Under the pieces are notes generated by a model. That model saw only the letters and a list, made by a program, of their open reading frames with translations. It was not told the DNA's origin and ran no database searches. DNA of 64,000 nt from Pampus argenteus (taxonomy: Eukaryota; Chordata; Actinopteri; Scombriformes; Stromateidae), in the NCBI GenBank assembly GCA_036937835.1, contig CM072864.1, positions 117,001 to 181,000 of the forward strand. The letters are read 5' to 3'. Made by a program: the position numbers and the translations under genes. The first letter of the stretch is position 1. Every line of letters starts with the position of its first letter. This document shows, one piece after another, positions 33,101-45,800 of the stretch.

Positions 33101-36100
33101 TTCATGTCCTCTTTCACTACATCCATATAACTCCTTTTTAGTCTTTCTCTACACCTGCTTGGCAGTTCAAAACTCAGCATCCTTCTACAAATATATTTAT
33201 ATAAATATATATAAATATATATTTACTATCTCTCCTCTGGATATGTCCAAACCATCGTAGTCTGGCCTCTTTGACTTTATCTCCAAAACCTCTAACATGT
33301 GCTGTCCCTCTGATGTACTCATTTCTGATCCTATCCATCTCTGCTACCACCAGCTCTGCCTCCTGTCTTCTCCTCAGTGGCACTGTCTCTAGACCAAACA
33401 ACATCGCTGGTCTCACCACAGTTCTGTACACCTTTCCTTTTATTTTAGCTCTGAAACACTTCTGTCATACATATCACACACTTTTCTCCACCTGTTCCAA
33501 CCTGCCTACACATGCTTATTCACCTCTTTTCCACACTCGCTAATTGCTCCGGATTGTTGACCCTAACTACTTAAAATTCTCCACCTTCTTTTTCTCTTTT
33601 CCCTGTAACTTCACTCTTCCACTTGGGTCCCTCTCATTCAAATCAAATCAAATCAAATTTTATTTATATAGCCCAAAATCACAAAATACATTTGTCTCAG
33701 AGGGCTTTACAATCTGTACAGGGAGTGACACCCTCTGTCCTTAGACCCTCGATTCGATTCACACACATGTAGAGCTGACAAATCAAAACCCTGCCCTCTA
33801 TGACCATAAACTGCCACACAAATAAATGTGAGCGTTGTTTATTTTCCTGTGGACTTCCTTGAATGTCAGCAAGCATCAAACATTGACTCTGACTACCTAA
33901 TAGGATTAGTTTACACATAAATTCATAACCCTAACCCTAAAATCCTCCACCTTCCTTATCTTTTCTCCCAGTAACCTCACTCTTCCACTCAGGTCCCTCT
34001 CATTCACACACATGCACTCCGTCTTGCTGCGGCTAACTTTCATTTCTCTCCTTTCCAGGGCAAACCTCCACCTCTCTAGCTTCTCCTCCACCTGTTCCCT
34101 GCTCTCACCACATATCACAATGTCATCTGCAAACATCATAGTCCATGGAGATTCCTGGAAAACCTCGTCTGTCAGCCTGTCCATCACCATAGCGAACAAG
34201 TAGGAGCTCAGAGCTGATCCCTGATGCAGTCCCACTTCCACCTTGAACTCCTCTGTCACACCTACAGCACACCTCACCACTGTCTTACAGCCCTCATACA
34301 TGTCTTGCACCTCTCTAACATACTGTAGCGTTTTGATAATGTGATGCATGAGATGGGTTATAAGCCAGGTCATTTATAAGCACTGTTGTGTACTGATTAG
34401 TATGTGAATAAGGTGTGTGTGTGAGTGAGTGTTCATGTGTGTTCATGTTTGTGCACGTGCTTGTGTGTTTGTTCTGGTTGAGCAGTTGAGGGAGCAATAG
34501 CTAGTTAAGAGTTGGAGGTAGATTGTATTGTTTTCAATAAAGCTGCGGTTGCAAACAGAGCAAGTCTCCGGTTCATTATACATGCGTCTGGACGGGACGC
34601 TACACTGGTGTCAGAAGTAAAAACAAAAAAAAAACACAGAAGAGCGCCGAACTGCACGAACCGCTAGCCACCTGCTAACGAGCCTGTCGAGCGGAGCTGT
34701 GACTGTAATGGACGAGACGCGGAGGTACGGAGTGTGCCCGAGTTAAGGCAGAGAAGATGGACGGTGATAATTTCCCGTTGGCTGCGGGCTTAACGACAGA
34801 GTTTGACCGCATGACGGAGCAAAGGGCCCATCTGAGAGACGTGGCCAGGGAGCTCGCCGCAGACGCGGGATTAGGCCTGGCCACGGACCCCCGACGTTCT
34901 GTCCCCTGCCACCCCATCATCATCATCACGAAAAAACCGACAGCAGGGAAGGGAGAATTGGACTTTATCTCCCGCTGATGCTGGTGACGTAGCAGAGTAG
35001 TGGTAGTGCGCTGGCCATGTCCCAATCACTCTTGCCGAGACCCCATGCATGATGAGAACTGAGCTAGTGCCTGCGGGGATGCAACTGGAGCAAACCGCAG
35101 TACGGCTGCGGACAGTGACAGGTAAACTGGCTTCCATGCTTGGTAAAGGACAGGTGACCATAACAGTGGGGGGTCTATCAGTGAGCTTCCCTGTGTGGGT
35201 GGTGGCAGAGGTACAGGATCCATGCATATTGGGGCTGGACTTTTTAAGACATGCACCATGTCTGCTGGACCTGGGGAAGAACACACTCAGCTTCCCCGGG
35301 GGCCCCACTGTGAAGATGGTATCCCCTTCACCAGTTACAGAGACCCATATGCACACAACAAAGACCGCAGAGATACCCTCCCCGCGTCCCACCATTCAAC
35401 CTTTCCCCACCCCACCAAGACTAGCCAACCCGCAGCTCGCACCCCAAACCCGCACGGCCAAGCAGTTCTTCTCCTCGACAGCATCCCCCTCAATGTGCTC
35501 GGGCCCCCTCCCCTTTGCCCAGCCAGCCAAAATGGAGGGGAGGATCGCATATCGGCGGTGAGAGGGATATGGAAAAAGAACTGTGATGGGCTGGAGTTGT
35601 GGCAGCAAGATGAGCTGTGGCAGGTGTTATCTGAGTTCAAGGACATTTTTGCCCTGACAGATCTGGTATCCTGGTATCTGGCTCCACCTTGTTCTCCTCA
35701 CTAGACCTGCAGAGCGGCTATTGGCAGGTACCCCTCAGCCCCTCAGCCAGACCAAAAACAGGCTTCTGCACAAACAGTGGGTTGTTGCAATTTCGTGTCC
35801 TCAGCTTTGGCCTGTGCAACGCCCCTGCCACTTTTGAGAGGCTAATGGACAAGATGCTGGCTGGAATTCCCCGCAGGGAATGCATTGTGTATTTGGACGA
35901 CATCCTGACATCCTGACATCCTGGCTCATGGCAGCTCTTTCCAAGTGCGCTTCGGTGGGTTCTGAAAAAAGTAGCAGAAGCAGGCCTAAAACTCCACCCG
36001 GATAAATGCCGTTTCTTAAGAAAAGAAGTGGAGTTTCCGGGGCACAGACTGGGGGACGAGGGCATCAGCACACTGGAGAAAAAGGTGCAGGTGATAAAAG

Positions 36101-39100
36101 ATTGGGCGACACCCACAGATCAACGGCAGCTGAAAAGCAACGTTGGTATGGGAGCAGTACTGTCCCTGTACTGTACAACCCTGTGCCACAGACAGGTGTC
36201 ACTATTGTGAACCGAGAGAGGCACGTGAAAGAGAGCTACGGGAGGAGAAGACATGCCCCTTGCACAAGGGGGGTGAGCCAGTCTGCTGGGAGCTGCAAGT
36301 GGTTGGCGTGGAGGACACATCAGAAACAGGATGTGGATCTTCAACCGGTGCTGCAGTGGGTAGAAACGGGGCAGAAACCACCTTGGGATGAAGTGGCAGG
36401 GAAATAAGATGGAAAGTGTGGGAGTAGACCAACACCTGGCTGCGTGGACAACTGACTACCTAGCTGGTGTGAACTAAACCAGCTTCAGCTCAACACCAGC
36501 AAGACAAAGGAGATGATAGTAAACTTCCAGAGGAAGGCATCCCAATTCACACCGGTGAACATCCAGGGATCGGACATAGAGGTGGTGCAGAGCTACAGAT
36601 TCCTGGGTGTTCACCTCAACAATAAACTGGACTGGACTGACAACACCCATGCTCTCTACAAGAAGGGCCAGAGTCGTCTCCACCTGCTGAGGAGGCTGAC
36701 GTCCTTCGGAGTATGCAGGGTTCTCCTCAGGACCTTTTATGACTCTGTGGTGGCCTCAGCCATCCTTTATGCTGTGGTCTGCTGGAGGGGGGGCAGCACG
36801 GACAGGGACAGAAGCAGACTGAGGGGGCAGCACGGACAGGGACAGAAGCAGACTGAATAGGCTTATTAGAAGAGCGAGCTCTGTCCTGAACTGTCCTCTG
36901 GACTCCATAGAGGAAGTGGGTGAGAGGAGGATGTTAGCTAAGCTGACATCCATCATGGACAACCCCTCTCACCCCCTACATGACACTGGGGTCTCGGAGC
37001 AGCTCCTTCAGCAGCAGACTGTTACACCCACGGTGTAAGAAGCAGAGGTTCTGCAGGTCCTTCATCCCTGCTGCTGTGAGACACCTGCACCTGAATGTTG
37101 TAGTCTCCTGTCAAATAAATAGCAATGTCCCATTGCTATTTTTTGTTCATTTTTGTTCTTGTTTGTCTTGTCTGTTTTTCTTATACCTGCACATTTTTAA
37201 TAGTACTACTTTTGTATATATGTAAAAAAAAAAACTCCCTCCTTGTTTTCTATTTTTTCTCTTGCTGCTTGTAATAAGTGAATTTCCCCAGTGTGGGATA
37301 AATAAAGTAATTGATTGATTGATTGATTGATCAACTGCGACCAAGGGACTATGGGCAAAGTTTGAAGCCCTGCGTGTCAAAGACGGGGTGCTGCTGAGAG
37401 CATGGAAAGAGCCAGGAGAACAGAAGATGGCAGGTGGTGGTTCCCAGAGGACTAAGAGAGGATGTGATAAGGGCCTCTCATGGCTCCACAGGGGCTGGAC
37501 ACTTTGGGGTCTCCAAGACCCTCCGCCGCCTGCGCCAGGGGTTCTATTGGGGCCAGTTCAGGAGAGATGTGGAGGACTTCTGTCGTCGCTGTGACCCCTG
37601 CACAGCCCACAAGTATAGATCACTCTCTCCCTCCTTACTGTCTCCAACCTAGCATACAAGTCATCCTCTTGTTTAGCCTTTGCCACCTCTACTCTCTCTA
37701 CTCTGCATCTCTCTGTACTCCTGTTTACTCTCTTCTGTCCTCTCAGTGTCCCACCTCTTAGTTAACCTCTTTCTCCATATACACTCCTGCCCCTCTTCAT
37801 TCCACCACCAAGTCTCCTCATCTACTTTCCTTCCAGATGACACACAAACTGCACTCCTACCTGTCTCCCTGATCAAGTTAGCTGTAGTTGTCCAGTCGTC
37901 TAGAAGAACCTCCTGACCACCCAGACCCTGTATCAACTCATTCCTAAAAGTAATGTAACATTCTTCCTTTTTTTTTTTTTAGCTTTTACCATTTTGTCCT
38001 CTGCCTTTGCCCTCTTCATCTTCCTCACCACCAGAGTCATCCTACACATCACCATCCCATGCTGTCTGGCTACACTCTCACCTACCACTACTTTGCAGTC
38101 ACTGATCTCCTTCAGATTACACCATCTATACAAGATGTATTCTACCTGTGTGCTCCTACCTCCACTTTTATAGGTCACCTTATGTTCCTTCCTCTTCTGG
38201 AAGAAAGTATTCACTACAGCCATTTCCACAATTCTCTCACTTCTAGGGATGCTCTGCATCACTTTATCAAGGTCCAACCAGAATTTCTACTTCTTCTCCA
38301 GCCCACATCCTACCTGTAGAGCATACCCACTAACTGACTTTATCTGACACTCTTTTTACCTCCAGGACACTCCTAACAAACTCCTCCTTCGATATAACTC
38401 TTACTCCATTTCTCTTGCTATCTCATAGTTCCAACATTTCAAAGTCCCAACTCTCCAGACTCTTGGCTTTCATCTTCTCTCTCTTCCTACGAACATACCT
38501 TCCTACTCTCCTTGTTCAGCCCAGTAGTCCAATTTTCACCGGCACCCTGTAGGTGAACAGCAATGATGGTGGTCGTTGTTAACTCGGGCCTTGACCGATC
38601 CAGTATGTAAGTCATAGATTCGATTTGCATGTTTGAATGTTTTGGAAAAAGGTTTTATGTTGGATTCCTGACACAACTCTTTGTATTTGTCCAGGCTCGG
38701 GACTGGCACCCAAGACACTGGCCTGTACCCCCTTGTGGCTACGTTATTCAATGAGAATCAGAATCAGAATCATCTTTATTGTCATTGTATTTTGTACAAC
38801 GAAAATTGAGGGATGCTCCTGCAGTGTCACCATGAAAATAATAATAGTACAAAAGAAAAACACAACAACAAAAGAAAACCACAAGAAAGAAAGACTATAC
38901 GGCAGCACTGCATGCTGTATGCTTTTATTTTCTTCTTATCCCAGCAGAAACAGCAAACATTAAGTACAGGTATCTAACATTTGATGCTGATGGAAGTGTT
39001 TTTAGGTATTTGATCATAAACCAAAGTATTGGAATAATTAAATTTAAACGTGTGGATGGTACTAGTTAATGGGTCACTAAATGATTGCACTTCATCCTGA

Positions 39101-39780
39101 GCCTCAGCCAATAGTTGTGAATATATCTGTGTGTGTTGAGTACCTGTGATGGGGCTGTTGTGTGTGTGTCCAGGGATCCAGCTGAGAGAGAGGCTGTTGC
39201 CATCCACTTCAGACAGAGACAGATTTCTGGGAGGGTCTGGCCGTGCTAAAGGGTCCAACACAAAACTGTTAGTGTTGGTGTTCAACGTTTTGTTTTGTAG
39301 TAAAAATTTTATCTGCATAGTCCAATATCACAAATCACAAGTTAACCTCAGGGAGCTTTACAGACTGTACAGCAATACAACACCCTCTGTCTTTAGAGAA
39401 ACTCCCTAAAAACCCTTTAACATGGAAAACATGCCCAGGAAGAGCAACAGAGCAAGAAATGAATCCCTCTGCTGGATTGACAGGAAACAAGTTTGTACAG
39501 AATAGAACATAAATTACAGAATATAGCACTCTAGTAAAAGTACCACTACACAAAATGTAAAAGTCCTGCATGAAAACTTCTACTACAGTAAATGTACATA
39601 AGTATTATGAGCTTGATGTAGTTAAAGTACTGCAGTAAAGGTATCAGTGTCTAAGCAGCATTACTGCTGTAGCTGCTGGAGGTGGAGCTAGTTTCAACTA
39701 TTTTATATACAGTTAACTAGTTTAGTCCAGTATAACTGTGTTAACATATTTACCTTCCCACAACACGAGGCACACTGAGA

Positions 39781-39837
<57 letters not shown>

Positions 39838-42800
39838 GACATACCAACTACAGTGATGGAGCCGCTTGCTGTCACATGGTCCAGGTCAGTGATGACCTCA
39901 CAGGAATAAGGTGCTGTGTCGCCTGATTGGACATCTGTCACTTTTAAGGTGCCGTTCTCAAAGATAGTGAACCTAAACACATGAACACGCAAACACTGGC
40001 CTCTCAATGCTGCAACGATTTGTCAATTATTCGATTGTCGAAAAATTGATTGGGAACTATATTGATGACAGATGTGACTGACTAATGAAACTAAATTTAA
40101 AAAATCAAGGAAATAATCAACTGATAAATTGATAATAAAAAAACTATGTAACTTTCTATTAATGTGTGTTATTATTGCTGTGAAACATGTCAATATGTGT
40201 TTACTTGTCATCTGGTGGGGATTCCTGCAGTTTGTGTCCGTCTCTCCTCCAGACGATCTGGTAATGGATCAGCTGAGGGTCTTTGTAGAAGCCACAGTCC
40301 AGCAGAGCACTGCTTCCTCTGAGCGTGCGCATGTCCTGTGGCTTTATCACGATCATTGTTCGGTCTGACAGGAGCCAGAAGAGATGGGACAGCATGGTTG
40401 TTTTATTATTAATGGATTTGTTCTGTAAAGGTTTTAAGGTTGTAATGTACCCCAGCAAAGAGGCAGCCATTGATTTTATATAACTGACATTTAAATGCAA
40501 CACAAGATGAATATATATCATATACAGTATTATATCAGAAAGCAAGATGAAAAAATAAAAGAAAGGACGGAAAAGAAAATATTTGACACATAAACAGTCT
40601 TCTTCATCTTCTCATTGAAACAACCAACACTTGTGAAACTAAAAGCTTGAAAACCAATGATTCTTATTCAATAAAAACTACATTTAGCTTCCAGTGAGAA
40701 TTCTCTCATTTGCAATCAATCCAGAACAAAGGACTCTTTGATATATTTATAGATTAAGAAGTCATTCATAATTCAGTAACATCTGATAATATATTGGTCA
40801 TTTGACACTTAGAAAACATACAGATGTTTTGTTTACACATTGGACTTGGAAAAATCTTCAACTGACGTCTATGAGTTAAAAAACAACTCTCTAGAAGAGG
40901 AAAGTAAAGACTCTTTAAGTGTGAAGCATCACATCATTTCAGCGTTTCAGTGTCCACTTCTGTTTTTTTTGGCTGATCACATGACGTTCTAGGGATTCAA
41001 ATGTCATCTTGAATGTAAGGATTTGATGCTTGATGCTAAGCTGATTTTCTTCATAAAATCATTTGACGATGCCACTGTGTGCTCTATATAATTATGTATT
41101 GTATAATTATAACTGGAATTTTTCACTATATATAAATATTTTACTTAAAAAAATAAATCATTAGATTAATTTAATTTAATTATTTATTTAATGAAATTAA
41201 TCATTAGTTGCAATGAAATAATATGAAGTCATTGAACATCATTTAATTAAATCTATACAGGTTTTACTGCATTTTTACACTTTATGTGAGGCAGTCTATT
41301 ACAGGGCAGGTTCATTAATTTCTAAAATACTAATGACATGAAAGGATAATTTTAAATGTGTACTTCTACACACTTCTCTCTGTTGACAGTGAGGCTTTAT
41401 ATATGTGTGAGTTGTTTTTAAAGATGGACCTCTTCAGTAGGAACCAATGAGCTTAGAGCTGAGAGCCACAGACAGAGTAGAGAAGCCAGAAAGTACAGAG
41501 GTACTTTCACACTGTTGGTCTTTTCATGAGATTTGTTGAGAAAAATAAAACTCTAGAATAGCAGCAGGTTGTTGAGACTCACTGAAGACCTGCAGGTGAG
41601 CAGTGATGGAGATGTTGGTGTTTTCCACAGAGCACGTGTACACTCCACCATCACCATGACTGACATTGGACAGCTTGAGCGTCCCGTTGGTCAGCAGGGA
41701 GATACGAGGGTCCGACAGCAGGGGCACCATGTCCTCCCCCTCCCTGAGGACAACAAATGCAAAGATTGTTACCATATTGAACCTTACATACATGAATCAG
41801 CTGCTGCTCGGTTCAGAGTTCTTCATCTTTTATTCCAGAAATGTAGAAATCCCAGTAAATCCATCATATAGAGATTAATGAATGAAATTGTTTTGTGTCA
41901 ACTCCTCCATCATGGACCTACTGAGACACAGTCATCAACAACAAACAAATCACAACAATAACAAAAACAAATGAACAAACTATAAACTGCATAACTGAAT
42001 ATAATGTGAAAATGAGATAAATATTCACATACAGAATCACCAGTCTAAACATAACACAAAACTGAAAACTAAGAGACACTACGAGACTCTTTACAACATT
42101 CACAGACTTTAGTGTTCTTGCCTCATGAATTAAATGATTATTAATATTAAAGAGCCCATAGAGTTGTGGGGCTCACAATAATCATATTAAAAAAAGAAAG
42201 ACATTGAATTTAGTTCCTAATGAGGCACAAAATTTAAAAAGACCTGGGAGAGATGAGAAGATGTCATGCAGTGGTGACCACAGCAACATGCACCTGTGCA
42301 GTAAGATGCTGAAATATGATATGAATTATAAAACAATGTGGTTGAATGGAGCTGATTCTACACACTATTTTAATTAACTTAATTGGCTACATTTATTTTT
42401 CAACCCCTGTGAGTGCCGTTGATGACTTCCTATGGATGGTTAAATGTGCATATATATCTCTGTAAGAGAATTACAATGCATCATCATAGTTTCTCCTTCC
42501 TGTTGCTAAGATTCGTAACTGTCTTTCTCCGAACCCAAACCCAAATCAGGTGCTTCATAAATGAGTCTCAGTCTGACTCAGTCTGACAGGTCGGATGGAT
42601 GCAGATCTTACAACATCAACATCCTCTCACTGTGACTCCGCTAAAGCTGCAATGATTCGTTAATTAATTGCCAACTATTTTGATAATCAATTAATCATAT
42701 GTAGTCAGTCTTTGAAGGACAAGTATAAATTCTCTGATTCCATCTTCTTAAATGTGAATATTTTAGCTGGTTTCTTTAGTCCTTTGTGACAGTATATCAT

Positions 42801-45800
42801 TGGGTTGTGGACAAAACAAGACATTTGAGGATGAGGACACCAGCATGTGGAGGTCAAGGAGCTTCTCTCAGCTGATCACATTATGTGTCCTTTATACAGA
42901 CCACAGTGTGTGTGTATCTCACCATGTGACATGTGGTTGTGGGGAGCCGAATGACGTACAGTGCAGCTCAGTCTGTCTGCCCTCAGTGACCCTGTACACG
43001 ACTCCATCGGATGACAGGATCTGAGGAGGCAGCTCTGACAAAAATTACACACATTGATACTCATCAATTACATACTATACGTTTATAAGTACAAAAAGTG
43101 TAATTCCTATTTTGTTTTGTACAAATAAATTTAAACACAACAGAGAGAAGACAACAACAAGAACAAGTTGGAGAAAACAAACTAATAAAAACACTGACAC
43201 ATCCAGAATGGAGCACTAAAATACATCTATATTCAACAAAAACACGAGATGTGCTGTCAGAAATAAAGCCCACTGAAAGCTTTCCTGCTGCATTTCTATG
43301 ACTCTTTCCTGTATGTAAACACTGATTACATTCTATAGAGAGCTACACATCAGACTGTATTTACACTATATACACATTTCTGACAGCTACCATTAAAAAC
43401 AACATATACAGAAGAAAACTGTGATTTTACTTCACTGCCATAAAAAATTGTCACATGCTGAACTGTACAGGGAACTGATTGTAAAAGATACAAGACAAGA
43501 TAAAATCAGAAATAAAAACAATCTGGGTTAAGTGTGATGTGTGTGTGTGGGTGTGCGTACCAACAACATAGAGGTAGGTATTGAGGAGGATAGATCCATG
43601 TTTGTTGGATGCCTCACACTGATAAATGGCTGTGTCAGCAAATTCCACATCAGTCAGTTTAAATACACCTCTAGACACAGTTCGACGAGGATCATCATCC
43701 ACCTCTGCAGAGAGAAGAAGAAGAGGAGGATGAGTAGGCGGTAGAGGAGAAAGAGGACCATATGAAGAGATGAAGAAGGTGTAGATGTTAAACACAGTGT
43801 ATATATGGAGTAGTAGTTACAGACTGTTTATCTGGAGCTTTGGTTACAGACTGTCTATGTGTTACACACTGTTTCAGATAGATGTTACAGACTGTTTATC
43901 TTTGTTTGTTTGTGAGAGTCTAATCCATCAGACATGAATAGGCTGTTTGTGGTCAGAAAGTGAATGCTCGATGTCTGTGTAGATTCTCATTCCATAACAA
44001 AGGGTCACATGAGTCACCCTTCAAGGAATTGGAATGAGAGTTGTTGTGGTCACATGATCCACAGAGGGTGTCACTCCCTGTACACATTATAAAGCCCTCC
44101 GAGACAAATGTGTTGTGTGACTTTGGGCTATACAAATAAAATTTGATTTGATACAGGCATTTAATAAATGTTTTGTAGTAGAGCTGTAACAAAAAATCAT
44201 TTTTATTATTGATTAACCTGTGATTATTTCCTCAATTGATTGCTACAACTTCCCAGACTCAAAGAAGATGTGTTCCTGTCTTTTTTTGATAATAGTTTGT
44301 TTGGTGTGACAAAGAAAGTATTACATCAGCATATATTAGAAGTGCATTTATACACTAATTGTATTTCTATTGTTCTTTTTTGGTGTCTAATTATTCATCA
44401 CCATGTTATGGTTTAAATTGAAATACACCATCTTAAATTCTTTCTTCACTTAGTTATTAATAGGAAAATTAATTCTTCCAATATGAGATATTGTGGATAC
44501 GATAAGAAGACCCTAACCTAATCTTAAAGACAATGAGAGACAATTTCAGTTTTTAAAACGTACCTTTTTTGTTCAGGAACTTCAGGAACAAAAAAACACA
44601 CACAGCTGCTTCTGTTTGTTGACACACGTCAGCTCAAATAAACTAAATTAATTCGTACCTGTGAGTGGTTGTCCATTGATGCTCCATGTGATCGAGGGAG
44701 TCGGGTTACCTTCAGCCTGACAATCCAGTCTAACAGTTTCCCCTGGAGCATACATCAGGCTCTGAGGCTCCTTTACCCAGTATGGTGCAGCTACATGCAA
44801 AACAAACAGTAGTTTATTGTCTGCTGTTTTAAACCTGCTGATTGAACTGTTAGATTATAATTAGGCAGAACAGACTTTGCTAATCCTTTTAAGTATTTAT
44901 GGAATAGAATAGTGTTTAACTTTCATGAACTGAAAACATACTAAAATACTGACAGCTACGCCCAGATGTAACCAGTGTTACTGCTGTGGTAGTGACTCAT
45001 CAGTCATAAGGTAGTCATGTCCTAAATTATAATGTGCTTTATCATCTATTTTAATTTATATGAGACCATAATTTATAAAACATCATACTGTATTGAAGAA
45101 GACTTGTAGTGGTTGAGACCATAAACACGCACTATTACCGAGGTAATAAATTGAGTGAGAAATTTTCGACTTCTTTTTGGAGCCATTAGAAAGAATACAG
45201 GTTTAAGGTACTTCACTGGCTTCACTTTTCAGACCTGGAGCTACCTGCTCATTTAGTACATGTTTGTTTCACTAGGTGAGTCAGCATAGATTCTTGATAG
45301 ATTATGATATTGTAACCTGTATGTTGCTGTATCCTGTATAATGTTTTATCATGTCTGTTGTTGTAGCACATATCATATGAGCTACATATATACAAAGTGC
45401 CACGAATGATGTATTATTTATGTTGTGTGGTCAGTGGCTACCTTCCACAGTGATAATGAAGGAGTGTGAGGTCGATCCGTGTGTGTTGATGGCTCTGCAC
45501 TCATACTCTCCATCATCATACTGGGTGATGCTCTTGAAGTGAAGCCAACGGTTATAGTTATCCACCTGTCCACTTGTCTCATCCAGGTTACCATACTTCT
45601 TTTCCCATTCTATCTTTGGAGTGGGTCTGAGGACACAGAGATGTTACTGATTACACAAGAAAGTTGATGATAGGGGATGGATCGATCCAGAGAGATATAC
45701 AGGAAATTAGTGTTTAATGAACACAGATGATCTTGTTTATGATGTAATATCCTATTTCATTGTTAAGGGGTAATTATAATGACACTCCATTTATCACCAT

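Larger units (their letters stand above)
34324..37625 (+). mobile_element. Ty3/gypsy LTR retrotransposon, inserted in RTE, no 3' LTR
   Basis: A 280-bp LTR (34324-34603) runs from TGTAGCG to CGCTACA. Directly after it, CTGGTGTCAGAAGT is a primer-binding site fitting a tRNA-Leu 3' end. Internal pieces: gag N-terminus at 34756 (MDGDNFPLAAGL); the C-terminal retropepsin part (VQDPCILGLDFLRHAPCLLD) near 35200; RT from about 35560 (LFSSLDLQSGYWQVPLSPSA, the catalytic YLDD in ECIVYLDDIL, LHPDKCRFLRKEVEFPGH); and the integrase HHCC domain at 37430-37620 (VVPRGLREDVIRASH, CRRCDPCTAHK). Stops and deletions break it. The integrase core, RNase H and 3' LTR are absent. Confidence 0.9.

Noticed and set aside
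33928..33941. CCCTAACCCTAA telomere-like repeats (also near 49878 and 60978)
   Set aside because: Only two or three units each, too short to call interstitial telomere.
36513..36860. Possible cellular gene
   Set aside because: It is the reverse transcriptase end of a Rex1-like LINE, with a second copy at 52043.
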